Below are positions 57,112 through 64,000 of a stretch of DNA of 64,000 nucleotides, in pieces (positions within the stretch are counted from its first letter, which is position 1; each line of letters opens with the position of its first letter). The notes under the pieces are model-generated. The model was not told where the DNA came from and made no database searches. It saw only the letters and a list, made by a program, of their open reading frames with translations. This DNA is from Clavibacter phaseoli (lineage in GTDB: Bacteria; Actinomycetota; Actinomycetes; Actinomycetales; Microbacteriaceae): the NCBI RefSeq assembly GCF_021922925.1, contig NZ_CP040786.1, forward strand, positions 2,852,001-2,916,000, written 5' to 3'. Position numbers and translations under genes: made by a program.

Positions 57112-57639
57112 TCAGTGGACGGCCAGCTCCACCGCGAGCACCGCGACGCCCAGCACCGCGACGCCCGCGAGCACGAGGAGCTTCACGCCGAGGCCCACGC
57201 GGAGGCGGCGGACGGCGACGAGCGTCACGAGCACGAGCGTCGCCACGAGGACGATCGCGATGATGCGCAGGGCGGCCGCGAGGTCGAGCACGCCGAGCGC
57301 GGACAGCCCGAGGATCGCGAGCGGCGCGGGCAGGACGCCCAGCGAGCTGCCGCACACGTAGAGGATGTGGCCGATGTCGCGCCGGTCCGGCACCTCGCCG
57401 TCGCGCACCATCTGGGCGATGTACTCGGCGGTCGCCACGGCCAGCAGCGTGCCGACGACCGTCAGCAGGAGGGTGAGCGCGGCGCCGCCGATCGTCGCGT
57501 GCTCGGCCTCGCGCACGGTCGCGATGGTGACCGCGAGCGCGGTGAAGGTGACGTAGATCCGCTCCTTCAGCGCCTCGGAGCGCTGCTCGGCGTCAGGGGC
57601 GCGGCGTCCGCGGGCGGGCTGCTGTTCAGGATCCGTCAC
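57112..57639 (-). CDS. Membrane protein, unknown function
   Basis: 175 residues. The cytoplasmic N-terminus has an Arg/Glu-rich stretch, then four hydrophobic segments: residues 30-42, 50-70 (IGGAALTLLLTVVGTLLAVATAEYIAQM), 90-115 and 121-175 as a long double span (IIAIVLVATLVLVTLVAV and VKLLVLAGVAVLGVAVLAVEL). No family recognised. GTG 57639 is supported by TAGCCT (57646-57651) six bases upstream. Confidence 0.7.
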   Translation of the reverse strand: MTDPEQQPARGRRAPDAEQRSEALKERIYVTFTALAVTIATVREAEHATIGGAALTLLLTVVGTLLAVATAEYIAQMVRDGEVPDRRDIGHILYVCGSSLGVLPAPLAILGLSALGVLDLAAALRIIAIVLVATLVLVTLVAVRRLRVGLGVKLLVLAGVAVLGVAVLAVELAVH

Positions 57640-57664
57640 GGGATCAGGCTAGGCGCCCGCCCGC

Positions 57665-57670
57665 TACCGT
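57665..57670 (+). promoter_or_regulatory. -10 hexamer of leaderless methyltransferase gene
   Basis: TACCGT ends six bases before ATG 57677. Confidence 0.45.
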
Positions 57671-57676
57671 CGGGGC

Positions 57677-58396
57677 ATGCCCGACCTCGATCCCCGCCTC
57701 GTCGCGCTCTACGACGGCGACAACCCCGACGGCCCCGACCACGACTTCGACCGGGCGCTCGCCGCGGAGGTGGGCGCGCGGTCCGTGCTCGACCTCGGCT
57801 GCGGCACGGGCATGCTGACCGTCACGCTCGCGACGGCCGGGCGCCGGGTCGTGGGCGTGGATCCGTCGGCCGCGATGCTCGACGTCGCCCGGCACCGGCC
57901 GGGCGGCGACGCGGTCGAGTGGGTCCACGGCGACAGCCGCGCGCTGCCGCCCGGCCCGTTCGACATCGCGTTCCTCACGGGCAACGTGGTGCAGCACATC
58001 CCCGACGCCGACTGGATCCGCACCCTCGCCGACCTGCGCGGCGCCCTCCGCGCGGGCGGCACGCTCACGTTCGAGAGCCGGAACCCGGCGGATCGCCCGT
58101 GGGAGCGGTGGTCGGGCCCGGCCACGACCCGGGACACCGCGCACGGCCCGCTCGAGGAGTGGGCCGAGGTCGAGGAGACGGGACCGGGCCGCGTCACGGT
58201 CGTCTTCCGCAGCCGGTTCGTCGCGACGGGCGAGCTGGTCCCCGACGAGCAGGAGTTCGCGTTCCGCGACCGGGCGACGATCACGGCGCAGCTCGACGCG
58301 GCCGGCTTCGACGTGGAGGCGGTGCACGGCGACTTCGCGCGCGGCCCGCTGACGGAGGCGTCGCGGGTGATGGTGTTCGTGGCGCGGGCGCGCTGA
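57677..58396 (+). CDS. Class I SAM-dependent methyltransferase
   Basis: 239 residues. The SAM motif is VLDLGCGTGMLTVTLA (residues 36-51), motif II is VVGVDPSAAMLDVA, then WVHGDSRALP and DIAFLTGNVVQHI. The C-terminal half is a substrate lid. It is a general small-molecule methyltransferase of the UbiE/Methyltransf_25 kind. Followed by the ASCH gene, 68 bp away. Confidence 0.9.
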   Translation: MPDLDPRLVALYDGDNPDGPDHDFDRALAAEVGARSVLDLGCGTGMLTVTLATAGRRVVGVDPSAAMLDVARHRPGGDAVEWVHGDSRALPPGPFDIAFLTGNVVQHIPDADWIRTLADLRGALRAGGTLTFESRNPADRPWERWSGPATTRDTAHGPLEEWAEVEETGPGRVTVVFRSRFVATGELVPDEQEFAFRDRATITAQLDAAGFDVEAVHGDFARGPLTEASRVMVFVARAR

Positions 58397-58464
58397 CCGC
58401 GCCGGCCGCGCTGACCGCGTCGCCCGTGCCCGGCGGCGCCGACGCCCGTGGGAGCATCGGATCC

Positions 58465-58980
58465 ATGCCCGATGCGCCCGCGCCCGTCTCCCCGCCCGAC
58501 CTCGCGGCCGCCGCGCGCATGTGGGCCGCGTACGCCGCGGCGCACCCGCAGGCCGCCGCGGCCGGGCGCGAGCACACGGTCGAGCACTTCGGGGATCACG
58601 CCCGGCTCGCGGACGAGCTGCTCGGGATCGTGCTCTCCGGCCGGAAGCGCGCCACCGCCGAGCTGGTCGCCGACTTCCTCGCGCGCGGCGACGAGGTGCC
58701 GCGCATCGGCTCGCACTGGATCGCCTGCGACAGCACCGGGTCGCCGCGCATCGTGATCCGCAGCACCGAGCTCCGCGTCGGCCCTTTCACGAGCGCCGAC
58801 GCCGCCTTCGCGCGCGACGAGGGCGAGGACGACCTCTCGCTCGAGAGCTGGCGCACGCAGCACCGCATCTACTGGGAGCGCGTCAGCGCGGCCCGCGGCG
58901 CCGCTTGGTCGGAGGACGACGAGATCGTGTTCGAGCGCTTCGCCGTGGTCTGGCCGCCGGAGCACGCGGACCCGCGGTGA
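58465..58980 (+). CDS. ASCH domain protein
   Basis: 171 residues. The ASCH fold runs from the ILSGRKRATAEL-like stretch (residues 52-62; GRKRAT is the nucleotide/RNA-contacting hallmark) through RIGSHWIACDSTGSPRIVIRSTELRVGPF and DLSLESWRTQHRIYWERV. ASCH proteins bind RNA or, in the YqfB group, act as amidohydrolases. The N-terminal 45 residues are helical. Its TGA overlaps the next gene's GTG as GTGA. Confidence 0.88.
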   Translation: MPDAPAPVSPPDLAAAARMWAAYAAAHPQAAAAGREHTVEHFGDHARLADELLGIVLSGRKRATAELVADFLARGDEVPRIGSHWIACDSTGSPRIVIRSTELRVGPFTSADAAFARDEGEDDLSLESWRTQHRIYWERVSAARGAAWSEDDEIVFERFAVVWPPEHADPR

Positions 58981-59918
58981 GGCGGACGTCGCGCCTCCCC
59001 CCGGCGCGCACGGCGGCCCGCCTGTGGTTCGCCGCGCAGGCGGCGGGCGGGGCCGCGTTGTGGATCGCCGTGCCGACGATCCCCGCGGTGCGCGTCGCGA
59101 CGCTCGGCTCGCTGGATCCGCTGCCCGTCGCCCTGCTCGACGTCCCGCTGTTCGTGGTCGGGTCGGCGCTCGCGGCCGCCGGGATCCGGTGGGCCGCCGT
59201 CATCGCGTCCGCGTGGACGCTCGTGGTCGCCGTCGCGCTCGCCGGCTACGCGACCGTGACGACCGAGGCCGGGATCGGCGTCGTGGTCATGGCGGCCGCG
59301 GCCCTCGGATCGCTCGTCGACTGCGCCCTGCTGCTCCTCGGCCGGCTGCCGACCCGCTGGGCGCTCATCGGCCCGTTCGCCGCGCGCCCCGCCGACGCGA
59401 GCGCCGCCACCTCGCGGCACGTGGTCGCCACGGCCGCGCAGATCGTCGTCTTCTGGGGCTCCTTCCTCGTCGTCGCGCCGCTCGGGATCCGCTGGCTCGA
59501 GCTGCGCTGGCGGGTCGCGGTGCCGCTGCCGGCCGCCGCGCTGCCCGTCGGGATCGTCGTGCTGGTGCTCGCGAGCGCGCTGGGCATCTGGTCGGCGGCC
59601 GCCATGTCGACCCGCGGCGCCGGGACCCCGCTCCCGGCCGCGACCGCCACGCGCCTCGTGATCGCCGGTCCGTACCGCTTCGTCCGCAACCCCATGGCCC
59701 TCGCGGGCGTCACGCAGGCGGCGGCCGTCGGGCTGATCCTCGGATCCTGGCTCGTCGTCGCCTACGCCGTCATCGGCTCGTCGCTCTGGAACCACGTCGT
59801 GCGCCCGGGCGAGGAGGCCGACCTCGAGGCCCGCTTCGGGGACCCGTTCCGCCGCTACCGCGCCGCCGTGCGCTGCTGGGTGCCGACGTTCCCGGGCGTC
59901 GAGGCGACGCCGCGCTGA
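58977..59918 (+). CDS. Isoprenylcysteine carboxyl methyltransferase family membrane protein
   Basis: 313 residues, about seven or eight hydrophobic segments. The C-terminal PEMT/ICMT signature is GPYRFVRNPMALAGVTQAAAVGL and GEEADLEARFGDPFRRY, which bind SAM. In bacteria such proteins methylate lipids or isoprenoid compounds; the substrate is not known. It starts with GTG 58977, overlapping the ASCH stop by 4 bp, so it is translationally coupled to it. Confidence 0.85.
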   Translation: MRRTSRLPPARTAARLWFAAQAAGGAALWIAVPTIPAVRVATLGSLDPLPVALLDVPLFVVGSALAAAGIRWAAVIASAWTLVVAVALAGYATVTTEAGIGVVVMAAAALGSLVDCALLLLGRLPTRWALIGPFAARPADASAATSRHVVATAAQIVVFWGSFLVVAPLGIRWLELRWRVAVPLPAAALPVGIVVLVLASALGIWSAAAMSTRGAGTPLPAATATRLVIAGPYRFVRNPMALAGVTQAAAVGLILGSWLVVAYAVIGSSLWNHVVRPGEEADLEARFGDPFRRYRAAVRCWVPTFPGVEATPR

Positions 59919-59949
59919 CGACCCGGCCCGACCGGCGCAGGATGGGACG

Positions 59950-60801
59950 ATGGCTGACACCGAGATCCCCACGACCACCTTCCCCGACGGCCGCACCGCC
60001 GTCGCCCTCGCGCAGGGCACCTGGAACATGGGCGACGACCGCGGCGCCCGCGCGACCGAGCTCGACGCCCTGCGCGCCGGGATCGACGCGGGCCTCACCG
60101 CGATCGACACCGCCGAGATGTACGGCAGCGGGCGATCCGAGGAGCTGGTGGGCGAGGCGATCGCCGGACGTCGCGACGAGGTGTTCCTCATCAGCAAGGT
60201 CCTGCCGTCGAACGCGTCCCGCCGCGGCACGGGCGATGCCGCCCGCCGCAGCCTCGCGCGCCTCGGCACCGACCGGCTCGACCTCTACCTGCTGCACTGG
60301 CGCGGATCCCACCCCCTCGCCGACACGGTCGCCGCGATGCAGGAGCTCGTCGAGGAGGGGCTGATCCGCGCATGGGGCGTCAGCAACCTCGACGCGGACG
60401 ACCTCGACGAGCTGGCCACGATCCCCGGCGGCGACGCCGCGCAGACCGACCAGGTGCTCTACAACCTCGCCCAGCGCGGGCCGGAGCACGACGTGATCCC
60501 GTGGGCGCGCTCCCGCCGCATGCCCGTGATGGCGTACTCGCCGCTCGACCAGGGCCGGCTCGCGACGGATCCGACGCTCGCCGCCCTCGCCGAGCCGCTG
60601 GGCGTCAGCGCGGGCCAGCTCGCGCTCGCGTGGGTCGTCCGCCAAGCGCCGCACGTCTTCGCGACCGCCAAGGCCGCGACGCCCGCGCACGTCGCCGACA
60701 ACCGCGCGGCGCTCGACCTCGTGATCCCCGAGGAGACGCTCGCGGAGCTCGACCGCGCGTTCCCGGGTCCGCGCGGCGGGGGTCCGCTCGCGATGTACTG
60801 A
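59950..60801 (+). CDS. Aldo/keto reductase
   Basis: 283 residues, TIM barrel, NADPH-dependent. Catalytic Asp/Tyr lie in GLTAIDTAEMYGSGRSEELVGEAI, Lys in VFLISKVLPSN and His in LDLYLLHWRG, and the C-terminus has VVRQAPHVFATAKAATPAHV. The sequence is complete and of normal length. CAGGAT lies six bases upstream of the ATG as a weak leaderless -10. Substrate unknown. Confidence 0.92.
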   Translation: MADTEIPTTTFPDGRTAVALAQGTWNMGDDRGARATELDALRAGIDAGLTAIDTAEMYGSGRSEELVGEAIAGRRDEVFLISKVLPSNASRRGTGDAARRSLARLGTDRLDLYLLHWRGSHPLADTVAAMQELVEEGLIRAWGVSNLDADDLDELATIPGGDAAQTDQVLYNLAQRGPEHDVIPWARSRRMPVMAYSPLDQGRLATDPTLAALAEPLGVSAGQLALAWVVRQAPHVFATAKAATPAHVADNRAALDLVIPEETLAELDRAFPGPRGGGPLAMY

Positions 60802-60820
60802 CGCGGGACCCGCCGCCGGG

Positions 60821-62233
60821 TCAGGCCCGCGCGACCCCCGTCACGATCCACCGGTCGCCGCGCGCCCGGAGACCCAGCGTGAGCGCCCGCGCGCCGATGT
60901 AGACGAGGCCGAAGGCCGCCCATAGCGCGAGGAGGGCGGGGGTGCCGGCGACGCGGCCGGTCTCCGTGAGCCACGCCACGAGGATCAGCGCGGGCGCGTA
61001 GATCGCGAGGTTCACGAGGCCGGCGAGGGCGAGGTAGCGGGCGTCGCCGGCGCCGATGAGCACGCCGTCGAGCACGAACACGTACCCGGCGACGGGCAGG
61101 CCGACGGCGAGCACGAGCGTCACGGCGGTGAGCATGCGGTGGATCCCCGGATCGCCCGTGAAGACCGGCCCGAGCAGCGGCGAGAGGGCCGCGAGCACGA
61201 GGCCGAGGATCGCGCCGAGGCCCACGCCCCACTGCACCAGCCGGCGGGCGACGGCCCGGACGCGCGGCACGTCGTCGGCGCCGAGGCCGTGGCCGACGAG
61301 GGCCTGGCCGGCGATCGCGAGCGCGTCGAGCACGAACGCGACGGTCGAGAAGAGGGTGAGCGCGATCTGCAGGGTCGCGAGCCCGGTGACCCCGAGCCCC
61401 GCGCCCACCGCGACCGTCGCGAGGATCGCCGCCCGGAGCGACGCCGTGCGCACGAGCAGCCAGCCGCCGGACGCCGCCGAGCGCGCGACCCCGCGGAGCC
61501 CGGGCCGCAGCGTCGTGCCGGTGTCGCGGGCGGCGCGCACGGCGATCACGACGAAGACCGCGGCCATGCCCCACTGCGCGATGACGGTGCCCCACGCGGA
61601 TCCGGCGATCCCGAACCCGAGCCCGTAGATGAGGGACGCGTTGAGGGCCGCGTTCGCCGCGAAGCCCGAGACGGCGACGACGAGCGGCGTGCGCGTGTCC
61701 TGCAGGCCGCGGAGGAGGCCGGTCGCGGCGATGACGAGGAGCATCGCGGGGATCCCGGCGAGCGAGATGCCGAGGTAGGTGCGCGCGGCGTCGACCACGG
61801 CGGAGGTCGCGGCCGGGTCCGCCTCGGCGCCGCCGGTGTCCGCGAGGGCGCGCACGAGCGGATCCGCGAAGAGCAGGCCCAGGACCAGCACCACCGCGCC
61901 GAGGGCGAGGGCGAGCCACAGGCCGTCGATGCCTGCGCGGATCGCGCCCGGCCGGTCGCCCGCGCCGAGGCGTCGCGCGACCGTGGGCGTCGTCGCGTAG
62001 GCGAGGAAGACGAGGAGGCCGACGATCGTCTGCAGGATCACGCTCGCGATGCCGAGTCCCGCGAGCGGCGCGCTGCCAAGGTGCCCGACGAGGGCGGTGT
62101 CGGTGAGCAGGAACAGCGGCTCGGCCACGAGCGCGCCGAGCGCCGGCACCGCCAGGGCGAGGATCTCGCGGTCGAGCGGGCGGCGGATCCGCGGGCGCCG
62201 CCCGGTGGATCCGCCCGCGGACGCGTCCGTCAG
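60821..62233 (-). CDS. MATE family efflux transporter (DinF-like)
   Basis: 470 residues, 12 hydrophobic segments in two halves: from residue 20 (LALAVPALGALVAEPLFLL) and again after residue 250. Motif ATTPTVARRLGAGD and the second-half VGHGLGADD match DinF-type MATE exporters, which remove cationic drugs or metabolites with H+ or Na+. There is no ATG, GTG or TTG near the N-terminus; the natural place is CTG 62233, overlapping the ATPase stop as CTGA. A GTG within TM1 would cut the first segment. Confidence 0.85.
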   Translation of the reverse strand: MTDASAGGSTGRRPRIRRPLDREILALAVPALGALVAEPLFLLTDTALVGHLGSAPLAGLGIASVILQTIVGLLVFLAYATTPTVARRLGAGDRPGAIRAGIDGLWLALALGAVVLVLGLLFADPLVRALADTGGAEADPAATSAVVDAARTYLGISLAGIPAMLLVIAATGLLRGLQDTRTPLVVAVSGFAANAALNASLIYGLGFGIAGSAWGTVIAQWGMAAVFVVIAVRAARDTGTTLRPGLRGVARSAASGGWLLVRTASLRAAILATVAVGAGLGVTGLATLQIALTLFSTVAFVLDALAIAGQALVGHGLGADDVPRVRAVARRLVQWGVGLGAILGLVLAALSPLLGPVFTGDPGIHRMLTAVTLVLAVGLPVAGYVFVLDGVLIGAGDARYLALAGLVNLAIYAPALILVAWLTETGRVAGTPALLALWAAFGLVYIGARALTLGLRARGDRWIVTGVARA

Positions 62234-64000
62234 CGGACCGCGTGCGCGAGCCGCTGCACGACGCCGGCGGTCGCGGCCGTGAAGGCGCGCGCGACCTCGG
62301 GGTCGAGCGAGGCGAGCGAGATCGGGCCGCGCTCCGCGATGTGCGCGTCGTACGGCACCGTGAAGATCTGCGCCGGGCGGGCGTCGTCGAGGATCCGGTC
62401 GATGCGCGCGACGACCGCCGGGTCCTCCGGGCGACCGTCGTGCAGGCGGATGATGACGGCGTTGTCGGCGAGCATCGCCGCGTGGCCGCCGAGCTCGCGC
62501 AGGAAGTCGAGCAGCGCCACGGCCTCGAGCACCGCGTCGCCCGCGTTGAGCACGGGGACGACGAGCACGTCGGTGACCTCGATGGCGCCGCGGAAGGCGG
62601 ACGATGACGGCTGGTTGCCGGAGTCCATCACGCGCACCGCGTAGTACTCGTCGATGAGGCGCGCGACGCCGACCACGTCCTCGCCCGTGAGCTCGCGGCG
62701 CGGGCCGACGGACGCGACGACCGAGGCGAAGCTCGTCTGCGGCGCCGTGTAGCCGGCGAGCTGGCCGGCGCTGTGGATCTCGTCGCGGTCGCGCACGAGC
62801 TCGCCGAGCCCGCGCTGCGGCTGGCCCTCGGCGCGGTAGCCGAGCGCCCCGGGATCGTCGGTGACCTCGACCACCGCGACGGATCCGCCGCGGATGGAGC
62901 CGAGCACGCCGCCGAGGATGAGGGAGGTGGGCGTCTTGCCCACGCCGCCCTTGCGGTTGGCGACCAGCACGCTGACCGCGCGCGACCACGTGGCCTGGCG
63001 GATCACGCGCTCGTCGCCCTGGCGTCGGGCGACCTCCGAGTTCGCGGCGGCCTCCTCGGCGCCGGGGCCGATCTTGAGGACGCCGCCCGTGATGCTGTTC
63101 ACGAAGCCGCGGAAGCCGGTGCGCGCGAGGACGGGACCGCGCGGCGCGCGCTGGCCGGTCTGCTCGGGGAAGAGGGTGAGGGCGCTCGTGGCGGCGTCGG
63201 CGCGCGGGGTGCGCATGACGTAGCGCTGCGGATCCGCGTCGGGGAACGCCGTGAGGTCGGTGCCGGGGCGACGCTCGTCGGCGGGCTCCTCGACGTCATC
63301 CGGCGCGGCGGGGAGGGACGCGACCGGGGTCGGCTGCGGCTCGACCGCGGAGGCGGGGCGGGCGGGCGGCGCGTCGTCGACGGGGACGGCGTCGGCGGGC
63401 GCGGGTGCGTCGACGGGCTCGGATGCGGACCCGGCGGCGCGCGCGGGCTCGGCGTCGGTCGGCTCGGGCGCGGAGGGCTCCGCGCTCGGGCGCAGCGGCA
63501 TGCGGAAGGGGTGCGCGTTCACGACGTGCGGCGCGGGGACCGTCCACGCGGATCCGGCCTCGGGGGAGACGACCGCGTCGAAGGGGGTGGGCGCGTCGGC
63601 GGGGCGCGCGTCGTCGGCGTCGTCGTCCTGCTCGGGAGCGGCAGCCGCCGGGGCGGGCACGCGGTCCTCGGGATCCACGTCGTCGTCCTCGGCGTCGTCG
63701 AACAGCTCGTCGAACGCGTGCGTGCCGACGACCTCCTCGTCGGGCTCGGCGTCCGTCGCGTCGGCGTCGGGCGCGTCCGCGGTGTCGGGCGCGGTCGCGT
63801 CATCCGCGGGAGCCTCGGTCTCGGGAGCCATGGCCTCGACGGGCGCGGCGCCGGGGCGCACGCGGTCGGGTCCGAACAGGCCGCCCTCGGAGGTGCGCGG
63901 CACGGCGGGGAACGGATCCACCCAGCGGTGCGCGTCGCCCGACGACTCGGCGGAGGTGCGCTCCATCTCCTGCTGGCGGCGGCGCAGCTCCCGGCGGCTG
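62230..64000 (-). CDS. ParA/MinD-like ATPase with long acidic N-terminus (partial, N-terminus outside window)
   Basis: At least 590 residues; the frame is open to the window edge. The first 330 visible residues are acidic, Ala/Pro/Asp-rich and probably disordered. The ATPase part begins with the deviant Walker A VLVANRKGGVGKTPTSLIL (around residue 345), VAVVEVTDDPGALGYRAEG and VRVMDSGNQPSSSAF (Walker A' region), ending VVQRLAHAVR. In this position a ParA/MinD-like protein may organise the chromosome, a septum or secretion; the exact role is open. An ATG at 63966 is an internal alternative. MATE start overlaps its stop. Confidence 0.8.
   Translation of the reverse strand, partial: SRRELRRRQQEMERTSAESSGDAHRWVDPFPAVPRTSEGGLFGPDRVRPGAAPVEAMAPETEAPADDATAPDTADAPDADATDAEPDEEVVGTHAFDELFDDAEDDDVDPEDRVPAPAAAAPEQDDDADDARPADAPTPFDAVVSPEAGSAWTVPAPHVVNAHPFRMPLRPSAEPSAPEPTDAEPARAAGSASEPVDAPAPADAVPVDDAPPARPASAVEPQPTPVASLPAAPDDVEEPADERRPGTDLTAFPDADPQRYVMRTPRADAATSALTLFPEQTGQRAPRGPVLARTGFRGFVNSITGGVLKIGPGAEEAAANSEVARRQGDERVIRQATWSRAVSVLVANRKGGVGKTPTSLILGGVLGSIRGGSVAVVEVTDDPGALGYRAEGQPQRGLGELVRDRDEIHSAGQLAGYTAPQTSFASVVASVGPRRELTGEDVVGVARLIDEYYAVRVMDSGNQPSSSAFRGAIEVTDVLVVPVLNAGDAVLEAVALLDFLRELGGHAAMLADNAVIIRLHDGRPEDPAVVARIDRILDDARPAQIFTVPYDAHIAERGPISLASLDPEVARAFTAATAGVVQRLAHAVR

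Overview
The window is very GC-rich (about 70% by eye) and densely coded on both strands. It reads like a chromosomal segment of an actinobacterium of the family Microbacteriaceae, most like Clavibacter. The grounds are the C50-carotenoid cluster (idi, a GGPP synthase, crtB-crtI, crtYe, crtYf, crtEb), a NucS mismatch endonuclease, DUF5997-like and other small actinobacterial proteins, frequent GTG starts, and many starts that sit 6-7 nt behind a TANNNT hexamer, as in leaderless transcripts. No rRNA, phage structural gene, integrase, transposase or CRISPR array was seen.

Layout. 1-13.5 kb: partial dienelactone hydrolase, DUF305 lipoprotein, deoC plus M18 aminopeptidase, small unknown proteins, a zinc alcohol dehydrogenase, FMN reductase, Gfo/Idh oxidoreductase, SDR, an 8-TM protein, a Nei-type glycosylase, then a gluconate unit (gntP, gntK and a divergent GntR regulator). 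14.4-17.4 kb: an AT-richer island beside tRNA-Gly(CCC) with a Septu-like ATPase/HNH pair and an extra membrane-anchored protein. 17.6-31 kb: dcd, an SDR with an HxlR regulator, an AraC regulator divergent from an odd metallo-beta-lactamase-like protein, ald with its Lrp-type regulator, a tandem pair of membrane paralogues, a TetR/SDR pair, an MMPL transporter with a divergent MarR regulator, and a patatin. 31-37 kb: the carotenoid cluster, in which crtB and crtI form one uninterrupted frame. 37-48.8 kb: LysR-type and DUF5997-like genes, a second low-GC module (HTH protein plus a protein with a DUF3039-like tail), a DUF2079 membrane protein, a citrate transporter with its two-component system, and an orphan EctB-like aminotransferase. 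48.9-64 kb: hydrolases, a HEAT-repeat protein, a ferritin-VIT metal transporter behind a manganese-type (yybP-ykoY) riboswitch, a BlaR1-like peptidase, MarR, HAD, nucS, a DMT exporter, acetyltransferases, methyltransferases, ASCH protein, aldo/keto reductase, MATE exporter and a ParA/MinD-like ATPase cut by the window edge.

How it works together. Many units pair a transporter or enzyme with a divergent regulator, and palindromes can be seen in several of the gaps (GntR, Lrp, MarR, TetR). Tight translational coupling (ATGA, GTGA, TGATG and apparently CTGA overlaps) links operon members, and three convergent pairs share one CTAG as both stop codons. The most interesting items are the three-gene Septu-like island, the HTH/DUF3039-like module, the riboswitch-controlled ferritin-VIT protein, the crtB-crtI fusion frame, and a strong over-representation of GGATCC.
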